This document shows positions 25,864-33,789 of a DNA stretch of 64,000 nucleotides, one piece after another. The position numbers and the translations under genes are program-made. The notes beneath the pieces were generated by a model. The model worked only from the letters and a program-made list of their open reading frames with translations. It did no database searches and had not been told where the DNA came from. This DNA comes from Hymenobacter rigui (lineage in GTDB: Bacteria; Bacteroidota; Bacteroidia; Cytophagales; Hymenobacteraceae): NCBI RefSeq assembly GCF_003944715.1, contig NZ_RWIT01000006.1, positions 124,001 through 188,000 of the forward strand, given 5' to 3'. The stretch's first letter is position 1; the number at the start of each line of letters is the position of its first letter.

Positions 25864-25909
25864 AAAAAGAAAAGGCGTTCCGAATTTGTTCGGAACGCCT
25901 TTTCTTTTT
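25864..25909. terminator. Strong 21 bp bidirectional terminator
   Basis: Arms 25864-25884 and 25889-25909 are perfectly complementary, with a GC-rich GGCGTTCCG core, an A-rich outer 5' end and a T-rich 3' end. It lies between convergent genes. Confidence 0.9.
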
Positions 25910-25926
25910 GCAACAGCCTGAGCGGG

Positions 25927-26901
25927 TTACTGTACTACTCCAAACCGGCCGCCCTGAGCATCAAGCAGCACCGTGTGCCGGGTGAAGGCCTCGTTACCGA
26001 GCATGCCACCCATGCCCGATACCTGCATCAGGGCCCGCTGCCAGAAGCTCACGTTATCAATGTACGTAACGGAGTGCAGCGGCAGCGCCTGGGTACCAAT
26101 GTGCAGAGTCGCCGCTGAGGCTACGGTGTGGGCGTTAAGGGTTTTGCCCCAGGAGTTCACGCCCGATACGCTGGGCCTGGCCGCCGAAGTGGCTAGTTTT
26201 TCCCAGTTGGCCTGGCTGGTGAGCAGCGAGAATGCGCTGCTGCCCGAGTCGAATAGGTAGTTCTGCTGGTCGTTCTGTACGGTGGCCTGCACCAGTACCC
26301 GGCGGTTATCGAAGCTGAGTTTGGTGAACTGGGCCCGTTGGGTGAGGCTGTCGGGCAATTGGGCATACAGGCTGAAGCGCTGATGGGGAAAATCAATAAC
26401 CAACGACTGATTCACCAGCACATCGGCCCCCAGCGAGCCGATGACGAACGGAGCGGTGCTATCGGCCGGCAAGGTGGTGGTACCGTAGCGCAATACCGGC
26501 GCTTTGGCCACCGATACCTGCGCGTTACCCAACCCGAACCGTACGGCCCGGAGCGTATCGTGCTGGGGCAGCAGGGCATTTTGGGTAGCGGGGTAGGCGG
26601 CGCGCAAAGCGGCCAGCGGGTTGGCGTAGAATACCGTGTACGGGGCGCCGGTATCAAACTGCAGGTAGCAGGTACGGGCGCACCCGGCCAGCTGCACCGG
26701 CACCAGCAGCACCGCGTGGGGCCGCGCCGGCGTAACGGTGGAGTCGCCCTGCCAGGCAAACGTAGTGGTAGCGGGTAGCCCAGCCACCGTAAGCTGATTG
26801 GCCGGCGGCGCAAAGGCCTGACGAGCGTAGAAGTACCCGCCAATGCCGCTGGCTACCAGCAGCACGACCAGAACGAGGAGAACTTTAAACAGGGTTTTCA
26901 T
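25927..26901 (-). CDS. Membrane-anchored retropepsin-like aspartyl protease
   Basis: The 324-residue protein has an N-terminal membrane anchor (VLLVLVVLLVASGIGGYFYA, about 6-25) and a periplasmic body. Two Asp-containing motifs are visible: YLQFDTGAPYTVF at about residue 100 and YLFDSGSSAFSLL at about residue 215. These are D[TS]G active-site loops spaced like the two lobes of a pepsin-like enzyme, which suggests a single-chain two-lobed protease rather than a retropepsin dimer. The closing segment GMLGNEAFTRHTVLLDAQGGRFGVV matches the family's last strands. The ATG at 26901 is favoured over 26934. Target proteins are unknown. Confidence 0.8.
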   Translation of the reverse strand: MKTLFKVLLVLVVLLVASGIGGYFYARQAFAPPANQLTVAGLPATTTFAWQGDSTVTPARPHAVLLVPVQLAGCARTCYLQFDTGAPYTVFYANPLAALRAAYPATQNALLPQHDTLRAVRFGLGNAQVSVAKAPVLRYGTTTLPADSTAPFVIGSLGADVLVNQSLVIDFPHQRFSLYAQLPDSLTQRAQFTKLSFDNRRVLVQATVQNDQQNYLFDSGSSAFSLLTSQANWEKLATSAARPSVSGVNSWGKTLNAHTVASAATLHIGTQALPLHSVTYIDNVSFWQRALMQVSGMGGMLGNEAFTRHTVLLDAQGGRFGVVQ

Positions 26902-27033
26902 AGCAGAGCAGGAACAGGTGGTTGATGTCACCAAAAGTGCGGGTTGCCTGCCCTCGGCCCTGCGTCATTCTACCGTCATTTACCCGTCATTAGGTGTATG
27001 TAATTGGTGTATAGTGATTTATAAAATTGGGGT

Positions 27034-27645
27034 TTACAGGCGAGTCGGGTAGATATCCAAGTGGCCTTTGCGCAGCTGCATCCCGTTGTAGCCTATTATC
27101 AACACGTTGAAGCCATAGGTAAGCACTACCATTCCGACGTATAGGCCGGGAAAAACCGTGCGGTGTGCGCCGGCCAGCAGCAGCTGCGCTACCAGTATCA
27201 GCATGAAGGCGAAGAAGCTGCCTACCTGCCACAAAATCTGGAAGCCGAGCACCCGCCGGCCCACCTCGGCCACGTGCGCCGTGGTATGCCGGCGGGCCCG
27301 CCACAGCCACCATGGCACCAGAATATTGAGCAGCGGCAGCACCAGAAAGCTCAGGGCACTCAGGTTCAGCAGCTGCAGAAAATCGGGGTCGGAGCGGAGG
27401 GTGGTCGGGACTACGACCGGGGGCGCGGGCGGGATGGGCAGGGCCGGCTCGGGCTCCGGCCGGAAGGCTTCCAGCGGTACATCCAGCGCAGCGGCCAGGG
27501 CCTGCAGGGTATAGCCCCGCGGCTCGGTTTCGCCCTGCTCTACCCGCTGAATGGTGCGCAAACTCACCCCCGACTGCTCCGCCAGCACCTCCTGCGACAA
27601 GCCCTTACTTTTGCGGATAGCCGTGATGCGCGCAGTCGAAAACAT
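27034..27645 (-). CDS. Xre-family HTH protein with four-helix membrane domain
   Basis: The 203-residue protein begins with a Cro/CI helix-turn-helix (about 5-60: RKSKGLSQEVLAEQSGVSLR and TIQRVEQGETEPRGYTLQAL), a Pro-rich linker and then four hydrophobic helices (about 95-190) like DUF4870 or TM2-type domains. A DNA-binding domain attached to a membrane domain suggests a membrane-bound regulator. It stands alone between the aspartyl protease and the radical SAM gene, all on the minus strand. Targets are unknown. Confidence 0.82.
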   Translation of the reverse strand: MFSTARITAIRKSKGLSQEVLAEQSGVSLRTIQRVEQGETEPRGYTLQALAAALDVPLEAFRPEPEPALPIPPAPPVVVPTTLRSDPDFLQLLNLSALSFLVLPLLNILVPWWLWRARRHTTAHVAEVGRRVLGFQILWQVGSFFAFMLILVAQLLLAGAHRTVFPGLYVGMVVLTYGFNVLIIGYNGMQLRKGHLDIYPTRL

Positions 27646-27742
27646 GGAGTAGGAATAACGGACGGGTAGGTGCCTACCAAGATAGGCGCTTCACCGCATA
27701 TCCGGCCCCGGCCCGGTATTCCAACGCTTCACAATTTCACCG

Positions 27743-28765
27743 CTACCCCCACACTTTGGTGCCCTCGGTGCAGTTGCGGCACATGTCTATCTGGTCGCGG
27801 CCTTTGAGCAGGGAGCTGCGGAAGCGCTGGTACTTAGGGCCGTGCCAGAGCTGGCGGAAGGTCTGGGTCTGCAGGTCGCCGAGGCGGTACTCCGCGTCCT
27901 TATCGAAGCAGCAGGGCACCACTAGTCCGTCCCAGGTAATCACGCAGCTGTGCCACATCTTCCAGCAGTGGTTGAGCAGCCGGTTTTTGATGCTCCAGGT
28001 ACCGTCCGGGTTGTTTTCGTAGCGGGAGTAGTAGTCAATGGTGGGGATGAGGGGGCTGCCGTTGTGGTAGTCGTAAATCTGGGCGGTTTTAAACCACACG
28101 TCATCTACGCCCAGCTCCTGGGCCAGTTGCTTGGCCTCCTCAATCTGGTGCTCGTTGGGGCGGACCACCAGAAACTGAAACACCACCCGCGGCGTCTGGC
28201 TTTTCAGCTCCCGCCGCCACTTAATCAGGTTCTTGGTTCCCTCCAGCACCTTATCCAGCTTACCGCCCACCCGGTACTGCTGGTACACGTCCTGGGTAGT
28301 GCCGTCCAGGGAAATAATCAGCCGGTCGAGACCCGATTCCACGGTGCGGCGGGCGTTGGTGTCGTTGAGGTAATGGGCATTGGTGCTGGTGGCCGTATAA
28401 ATGCCTTTGCGACTGGCGTACTGCACCAGGTCTAGGAAGTTGGGGTGCAGGTATGGCTCGCCCTGAAAGTAGAAAATCAGGTACCAGAGCCGGGAAGCTA
28501 CCTCGTCGATGGTCTTTTTGAACAGCGCATCGGGCAGCATGCCGGTAGGCCGGGTGAAGGAGCGCAGGCCGCTGGGGCACTCGGGGCAGCGCAGGTTGCA
28601 GCTGGTGGTGGGCTCGAAGCTCAGGGCCACCGGCAGGCCCCAGTGGCGCGCCTTGCCCGTGAGCTTGCTCAGGGCGTAGCCGCCCACCACCTGCGCCCCG
28701 TTCCAGAGGCGGCCGGGGGTAGCTTTCGACAGGAAGTTGAGCGCGTCAGTGAGGAGGGAGGCCAT
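27743..28765 (-). CDS. Radical SAM/SPASM domain protein
   Basis: The 340-residue protein has the radical SAM cluster motif as CNLRCPEC (C56, C60, C63), the downstream YFQGEPYLHPNF and SLDGTTQDVYQQYR strands, and a C-terminal SPASM-type Cys set (CWKMWHSCVITWDGLVVPCCF and the final MCRNC). The two auxiliary clusters suggest chemistry on a peptide or sugar side chain. No obvious precursor peptide lies next to it, so a RiPP role is not supported. A near-consensus -7 box TACCTTCG is at 28781-28774, 8 nt before the ATG at 28765, which is chosen over an upstream in-frame ATG at 28885. Confidence 0.88.
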   Translation of the reverse strand: MASLLTDALNFLSKATPGRLWNGAQVVGGYALSKLTGKARHWGLPVALSFEPTTSCNLRCPECPSGLRSFTRPTGMLPDALFKKTIDEVASRLWYLIFYFQGEPYLHPNFLDLVQYASRKGIYTATSTNAHYLNDTNARRTVESGLDRLIISLDGTTQDVYQQYRVGGKLDKVLEGTKNLIKWRRELKSQTPRVVFQFLVVRPNEHQIEEAKQLAQELGVDDVWFKTAQIYDYHNGSPLIPTIDYYSRYENNPDGTWSIKNRLLNHCWKMWHSCVITWDGLVVPCCFDKDAEYRLGDLQTQTFRQLWHGPKYQRFRSSLLKGRDQIDMCRNCTEGTKVWG

Positions 28766-28939
28766 GGGAAAGGCGAAGGTACGGCACCAGTAACAAGCAG
28801 CGGCGGAAATCCTCTCTGCGACGGGACGTGAGCAGTTCTGAAAAATATTTTTCGCCCCCGTGTGGAATCTGTCGGGGGCTCGCATCTATCCAGCAGAACC
28901 CGGCCGGTTCCCATTCATACACCGCTATTCTCTCTGCTG

Positions 28940-30829
28940 ATGAAACCCTTGCTGTATGGCCTGCTGGCGGCCGGACTACTAACCGCGCCTGGCGCGGCCA
29001 CCGCCCAAAAAAATACCACTGAAACCCAGCGTCCGGCCCGCTATACCGTGCAGGGCCGCGTAGCCGAACGGACCACTGGTCAGGGCCTGCCGGGTGTTAC
29101 GGTGCTGATGAAGGGTACCACCGTGGGTGCCAGCACCGACCAGGATGGCCGCTACCAGTTACTGGTGCCCGCTGGAGCTACTACGCTTGTTTTCAGCTCC
29201 ATTGGGTACGTAACGCAGGAGGTAAAACTCACCGGCCAGACGGTCATCAACGTAGCTTTGACCGCCGACCAGAAGGCGTTGAGCGAAGTAATAGTAACAG
29301 GCGGCCCTATCCGCATCCGCGGCAACCGGACGTACGAAAAGCGGCGGGCTAATAAATCGGCACCTGCCAGCGTGAGTTATGATCTACAGGGCGTAGCCCC
29401 CAGTCCGTATTACGCCCATGTACAGGAAAACGGGTTTCAGCTGGTAGCGAAAGAGCCGCTGAGTACCTTCAGCATTGATGTGGACGCGGCCAGCTACAGC
29501 AACGTGCGCCGCTTCCTGCAGCAGGGCCAGCTGCCGCCCCCCGATGCCGTGCGGGTGGAGGAAATGCTCAACTACTTCCAGTACGACTACCCCCAGCCCG
29601 CCGCCACGGCCGCCGAGCCCTTCCGCATTATCACCGAGCAGGCCCAGTGCCCCTGGAACACCGAGCATCAACTGGTGCAGGTGGCCCTGCAGGCCCGCCA
29701 GGTAGCCACCGAGAAGCTGCCCCCCGCCAACCTGGTATTTTTGGTAGATGTGTCGGGCTCGATGCAGGGCGAGGACCGGCTGGGACTGGTGCAGCAAAGC
29801 CTGCGCCTGCTCACCAAACAGCTGCGGCCCCAGGACCGGGTGGCGCTGGTGGTGTACGCCGGGGCCGCCGGCACGGTGCTGCCGCCCACGGCCGGCACCG
29901 AGCGGGCCACCATTCTGCAGGCCATTGATAACTTGGCGGCGGGTGGCTCCACGGCCGGGGGCGCGGGCCTGCGCCTGGCCTACCAGGTGGCCCGGCAGCA
30001 CTTCAGCAAAGAGGGCAACAACCGCGTGCTACTCTGCACCGATGGCGACTTCAACGTGGGTGAGCAGAGCGACGACGCCATGGAGCACCTCATTGAGCAG
30101 GAGCGGGAAAGCGGCGTGTTCCTGACGGTGCTGGGCGTGGGCCAGGGCAACTACCAGGACAAGAAAATGGAGCTGCTGGCCGACAAGGGCAACGGCAACT
30201 ACGCCTACCTCGACAACCTCGACGAGGCCCGGCGGGTGCTGGTCCAGCAGTTCGGCGGCACGCTGTTCACCCTGGCCAAGGATGTGAAGCTGCAGGTGGA
30301 GTTCAACCCTAGCCGGGTGCGCGAGTACCGTCTGGTAGGCTACGAAAACCGCCTGCTGGCCGCTGAGGACTTCAATAATGACCGCAAAGACGCCGGCGAG
30401 CTGGGCTCGGGCCACACCGTTACGGCCCTCTACGAGGTGGTGCCCGTGGGCGCGCCAGGCTCGGTGGATCCGCTAAAGTACCAGACCCCTCAGCCCGCCG
30501 CGCCGGCCCCGGCTTCGGCGGAGATGCTCACCGTGAAGCTGCGCTATAAGGAACCCCAGGGCCTCACGAGCCGCAAGCTGGAAGTGCCGCTTACCGGCAC
30601 CGCCCGGCCCATCCAGGAGGCCAGCGAGAACCTGCGGTTTGCAGCGGCCGTGGCCCAGTTTGGCATGCTGCTGCGCCAGAGCGACTACCGCGGCACGGCC
30701 ACCTACGAAACCACTACCCGCCTGGCCGACGGAGCCCGCCGCTTCGACCCCGACGGATACCGCGCCGAGTTGGTGCGCCTCGTCAAACTGGCGGAAGGCC
30801 TGCGCCCCGAAGCCTATGGCGCACGGTAA
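28940..30829 (+). CDS. vWA domain surface protein, YfbK-like, with CarboxypepD_reg domain
   Basis: The 629-residue protein has a signal peptide (1-25), a CarboxypepD_reg-like beta-sandwich (about 30-120, GRVAERTTGQGLPGVTVLMK) and a YfbK-type N-terminal region (STFSIDVDAASYSNVRRFL). A von Willebrand A domain follows with an intact MIDAS motif (LVFLVDVSGSMQGEDRLGL and later LLCTDGDFNVG), and then the YfbK C-terminal domain. Such proteins bind a divalent metal and partners outside the cytoplasm; the role is unknown. Joining a SusC-like N-terminal domain to YfbK is common in Bacteroidota. The ATG at 28940 gives a signal peptide, which the ATG at 28862 would bury. Confidence 0.87.
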   Translation: MKPLLYGLLAAGLLTAPGAATAQKNTTETQRPARYTVQGRVAERTTGQGLPGVTVLMKGTTVGASTDQDGRYQLLVPAGATTLVFSSIGYVTQEVKLTGQTVINVALTADQKALSEVIVTGGPIRIRGNRTYEKRRANKSAPASVSYDLQGVAPSPYYAHVQENGFQLVAKEPLSTFSIDVDAASYSNVRRFLQQGQLPPPDAVRVEEMLNYFQYDYPQPAATAAEPFRIITEQAQCPWNTEHQLVQVALQARQVATEKLPPANLVFLVDVSGSMQGEDRLGLVQQSLRLLTKQLRPQDRVALVVYAGAAGTVLPPTAGTERATILQAIDNLAAGGSTAGGAGLRLAYQVARQHFSKEGNNRVLLCTDGDFNVGEQSDDAMEHLIEQERESGVFLTVLGVGQGNYQDKKMELLADKGNGNYAYLDNLDEARRVLVQQFGGTLFTLAKDVKLQVEFNPSRVREYRLVGYENRLLAAEDFNNDRKDAGELGSGHTVTALYEVVPVGAPGSVDPLKYQTPQPAAPAPASAEMLTVKLRYKEPQGLTSRKLEVPLTGTARPIQEASENLRFAAAVAQFGMLLRQSDYRGTATYETTTRLADGARRFDPDGYRAELVRLVKLAEGLRPEAYGAR

Positions 30830-30963
30830 GGTTCTTTAATTTGAAAAATAACTATCAGATTTTCAGAAACATGCAACCAAATACTGGCTTTCTGTGCTCT
30901 TGATTCTGCCTGGACTCCACACTAGCCGAAGATTCCGGGCGTTTCGGCTCTGATTTCACTTTT

Positions 30964-31053
30964 ACCGAAGGCGGCCCACCTTCACTCACAAGGCGGCAGG
31001 TGCGGGAGGTTGCAGACTCCGGCGCTGGTTCACGCTGCCGGGCCGCCTTCGGT
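30964..31053 (+). terminator. Large hairpin downstream of the vWA gene
   Basis: Arms 30964-30977 (ACCGAAGGCGGCCC) and 31040-31053 are perfectly complementary over 14 bp and are followed by TTTATTATT. The loop is 62 nt, long for a simple terminator, so a small structured RNA is an alternative. It is 134 bp past the vWA stop codon. The rest of the 340 bp intergenic space holds no gene. Confidence 0.5.
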
Positions 31054-31109
31054 TTTATTATTCTATCCGGGTGTCGTATCCTCCCGCTTCTGCATCCTAT
31101 GTGTAGCAA

Positions 31110-31142
31110 AAACGGCCCCGCTGGCTAGCAGCGGGGCCGTTT
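31110..31142. terminator. Convergent intrinsic terminator
   Basis: A 13 bp stem (AAACGGCCCCGCT with its complement) and 7 nt loop lie 27 bp past the stop of the beta-barrel gene on the minus strand, with A/T-rich ends. Confidence 0.85.
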
Positions 31143-31169
31143 ATCGTTTGCCGGGTAAGTAGCAGCTTT

Positions 31170-31949
31170 TTAGAACGAGTAGTTCACCGAGGCCTTAATC
31201 ACGCGGTTGTAGGCGTTGAAGTTGTTGTTTTTGTCGAGCGAGGTGAGGCCGTAGTCATATCCGGCGCTCAGGCCCAGGCCGTTCTGGAACTGGTAGCCCA
31301 GGCCACCTACTACCCCAAAGTCAACCTGGCGGAACTGGTCTTTGATGTCGAAGTTGGTGTTGATGGCGTTGAAGCCCAGCGCTCCAGCTTTTACCTGGGC
31401 CTTACCCGAGAGTAGCACCGACGCCTGCGGACCGGCGTACACATAGAACCCATCCGTCAGGTAGGCCTTGGCCAGCAGCGGAATATCCAGGTAGGCCAGG
31501 CGGCCGGTGGCGGTTACTTTGGCGTTCAGGAAGTCAAACTGCTCCAGCGGAATCCGGCCCGTGAGGATGGTGCCCTTCTCGGAGTAGCCGATACCGGGCT
31601 CAATGGCGAAGCGCGGACCCAGCGGCAGCGTAGCATAGAGGCCGGCGTAGAAACCGGGCTTCATTTGCTTGGTTACGGCCCCGTTGGTGTACTCGGCCAG
31701 ATCCATCACGCTGCTGACGGCGTCGCCCGAGAAATCAGAGACGTTGACGCCAGCCCGCACCCCGAATTTCACCCCATCCGTAGCCGTGGAGGATGAATAA
31801 GAAGGTGTAGCACGCACCGCGCGGGCCTGAGCCGGACCGGTGTACTTCGGCACCCTGTGAGTAGTCACCTGGGCTTCAGCAGCCGACGAGAAAACTGAAA
31901 ATAATAGAGTAGCAGCGGCCAGGCGGCCGAAAAGACGCTTCGTATTCAT
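31170..31949 (-). CDS. Porin-family outer membrane beta-barrel protein
   Basis: The 259-residue protein has a signal peptide (1-27, ending SSAAEAQ) followed by amphipathic strands typical of the small eight-stranded OMP_b-brl families: VKFGVRAGVNVSDFSG, FYAGLYATLPLGPRFAIEPG, GYSEKGTIL, and a C-terminal Phe (VIKASVNYSF). The outer membrane location is well supported, the function is not. It lies downstream of the fasciclin gene on the same strand, separated by 222 bp that contain an inverted repeat. Confidence 0.88.
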   Translation of the reverse strand: MNTKRLFGRLAAATLLFSVFSSAAEAQVTTHRVPKYTGPAQARAVRATPSYSSSTATDGVKFGVRAGVNVSDFSGDAVSSVMDLAEYTNGAVTKQMKPGFYAGLYATLPLGPRFAIEPGIGYSEKGTILTGRIPLEQFDFLNAKVTATGRLAYLDIPLLAKAYLTDGFYVYAGPQASVLLSGKAQVKAGALGFNAINTNFDIKDQFRQVDFGVVGGLGYQFQNGLGLSAGYDYGLTSLDKNNNFNAYNRVIKASVNYSF

Positions 31950-32071
31950 GGCAGGAAAGGTGTTGGAAGGAGAAACCGGCCGCCGCGTTTGTGCAGGGTG
32001 GGCCGCCAGATGACACTCAGTATTTCAAAACCGTGCCAACTTTTTATCACCCCCGAATTACTAAGCCCCTA

Positions 32072-32114
32072 AACACAGTTTGCTGCCCATGAAACACGGG
32101 CAGTAAACTGTGTT
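32072..32114. repeat. 17 bp inverted repeat, 16 of 17 matched
   Basis: Arms 32072-32088 and 32098-32114 (AACACAGTTTGCTGCCC on the left) flank a 9 nt loop. It lies between the fasciclin stop and the beta-barrel gene start on the minus strand. It could end the first or act as an operator for the second; the T-run after it is short. Confidence 0.6.
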
Positions 32115-32171
32115 AATATCTAATTCAATTTTACATAGTTGCTTCACAAACAATATAGTATGCTGTGCCGG

Positions 32172-33233
32172 TTACGGCTTGATGGCTCCGTTCAGTAGGT
32201 GCATGATGCCGTTGTAGGCCTGTTGGTCAATCAGCGAAAAGGAGGTTTGCTGAGCCTCTACTCCGGCGTAGGTTGTAGTGCTAACCTCAAAGCCGTAGTG
32301 CGCTGGGGTGTTAATAGCCGGAAACGTGTAGCTGCCGGTGAGCCGGAGTGTACTATCCCACTGGGTAGCGCCGGCCAGGGTGGGGCGCTTTTCGCCCATT
32401 ATGGTGCTGGACGTCAGATGCTGGGTGATGATGTGCAGGCGTAGCGTAGTAAGCAGGGCCGCATCGGGCACGTCGCTTAGGCTTGCCCAGGCAGAATTCT
32501 GGCGCTGCCACCGGGCCCGCAGGCCGGCATCGGAGGGCAGCAGTACGGTATAGTCGGTTTGGGGCGCGGTCAGCTCGGCCAGCAGGGCGGCGGCGGCGGG
32601 GCGTTGCAGGGCCTGCCAGAAAAGAGTGTGCTGGCTTCCGGTCTGTTGGGCCTGGGCCTGAATGAGTTCGGTCAGCGACTTGGTGCCGGGTAGTATCACC
32701 TGCTGTAGCGCATGCACCGTCCCTTCGGTCAGGGCAGTTCCTTTAACTGGGGTAACTGCCCCCGTAATGCCGTTGATGCTGACGAATTCGTTGTGGCGGG
32801 CCACCTGCAGTTCGCGGCGGGCGGCACTGGGCGCGGCCAGCAGCGTGGTGAACTGAGCGTATCCAAATGTGCTCAGGCTGCTGAGTTGCTGGTTGGGTAG
32901 CAAATGATACTGCAGTATTTCGCGCAGCTGTTGCAGTTTATTGGCATCGGTGAGGGCATTGATACGGTCCGCCGTGCTAAAGTCGGCATAGGGACCACTC
33001 AGGCGAGTGAAGGCGTCGTTGGTGGGCGCCAGCACCGTGAAAAGTGCTGCGGGCTTCAGTTCCGGCAGGAGCCCGGTTTTGCGCAGGCCGGCGTAGAAAG
33101 TGCTGTACTGCGCGTCATCGGCCAGGTGCTTTTCCAGCTGCGTTACGGGCACGGCCGGCTCCGTATCGTGCTGGCAGCTCATCAGGCCCAGCAGGCCCGT
33201 CAGGAATACAAGTAGGAGTCGAAGCGTTTTCAT
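32172..33233 (-). CDS. Fasciclin-domain lipoprotein
   Basis: The 353-residue protein starts at ATG 33233 with a lipoprotein signal (LLGLMSCQHD, lipid Cys at about residue 20). Two fasciclin repeats follow, each with the family strands: FTVLAPTNDAFTRL with YHLLPNQ and GTVHALQQVILP in the first, and YTVLLPSDAGLRARW with LRLHIITQHL and GIMHLLNGAI in the second. Fasciclin domains mediate adhesion or carbohydrate and lipid contact at the surface. The frame is open to 33344 but the added residues do not look like a signal. Confidence 0.9.
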   Translation of the reverse strand: MKTLRLLLVFLTGLLGLMSCQHDTEPAVPVTQLEKHLADDAQYSTFYAGLRKTGLLPELKPAALFTVLAPTNDAFTRLSGPYADFSTADRINALTDANKLQQLREILQYHLLPNQQLSSLSTFGYAQFTTLLAAPSAARRELQVARHNEFVSINGITGAVTPVKGTALTEGTVHALQQVILPGTKSLTELIQAQAQQTGSQHTLFWQALQRPAAAALLAELTAPQTDYTVLLPSDAGLRARWQRQNSAWASLSDVPDAALLTTLRLHIITQHLTSSTIMGEKRPTLAGATQWDSTLRLTGSYTFPAINTPAHYGFEVSTTTYAGVEAQQTSFSLIDQQAYNGIMHLLNGAIKP

Positions 33234-33268
33234 AGAAGTAGTAAGGTAGAAGTAGCGCAGCATGTGGG

Positions 33269-33640
33269 CTAACGTATGTGTAAGCTGGTGCTGATGAGGC
33301 CGGACGCGGAACGGACCTGGAGCTGGTAGTGGCCTGCGGGCCATTGGCGGGTATCCAGGGTAAGGCTGACGGTGGCAGCTGCTACCAGTTGCGGCGGCTG
33401 CACCGGGTGATTCTGCGCGTCCAGCACACTCACCTGCAGGGCTCCGTGGCGGGCCGGGAGCTGCACCTGGAAGTAGCCTTTGTTTTCAGCATCAGGCACT
33501 ACCACCAAACCCGCCCGCGCCGCGGCGCAGGTGCCCGCTTGCTCTGATGACTCAGTTTCGCCCGCAGCAATGCAGTGCCATTGTGGAGTATAGCTCAGCA
33601 GAGGCAGGCTCGTGCAGAGCAGCAGAAACAGGATTTTCAT
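33269..33640 (-). CDS. Small secreted protein with T9SS-CTD-like beta fold
   Basis: The 123-residue protein has an N-terminal signal (MKILFLLLCTSLPLLSY) and a compact beta-rich body (GYFQVQLPARHGALQVSVLD and WPAGHYQLQVRSASGLISTS). The closing strands resemble the Por secretion C-terminal domain or DUF3244 fold, but this fold is nearly the whole protein, so it is probably the functional domain and not just a sorting tag. It lies 35 bp upstream of the fasciclin gene on the same strand, so co-expression is likely. Confidence 0.65.
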   Translation of the reverse strand: MKILFLLLCTSLPLLSYTPQWHCIAAGETESSEQAGTCAAARAGLVVVPDAENKGYFQVQLPARHGALQVSVLDAQNHPVQPPQLVAAATVSLTLDTRQWPAGHYQLQVRSASGLISTSLHIR

Positions 33641-33789
33641 AGCGTAGAAAGGTGGGCAACAGCAGCAGAGGAACCGTTACAAAGGTGGGTATTGAAGCCC
33701 CCTTGCCGCCTCACCGGAAAGCGGTAATCTGACCTACCGGAAAACCAGTATTTTTTCCGTAGCTCGTCCGTTTTCTGAAAAACCCGAGC

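Noticed and set aside
27743..28765. A RiPP biosynthesis cluster around the radical SAM/SPASM gene
   Set aside because: No precursor peptide, transporter or peptidase gene lies next to it; the neighbours are a membrane HTH protein and a vWA protein.
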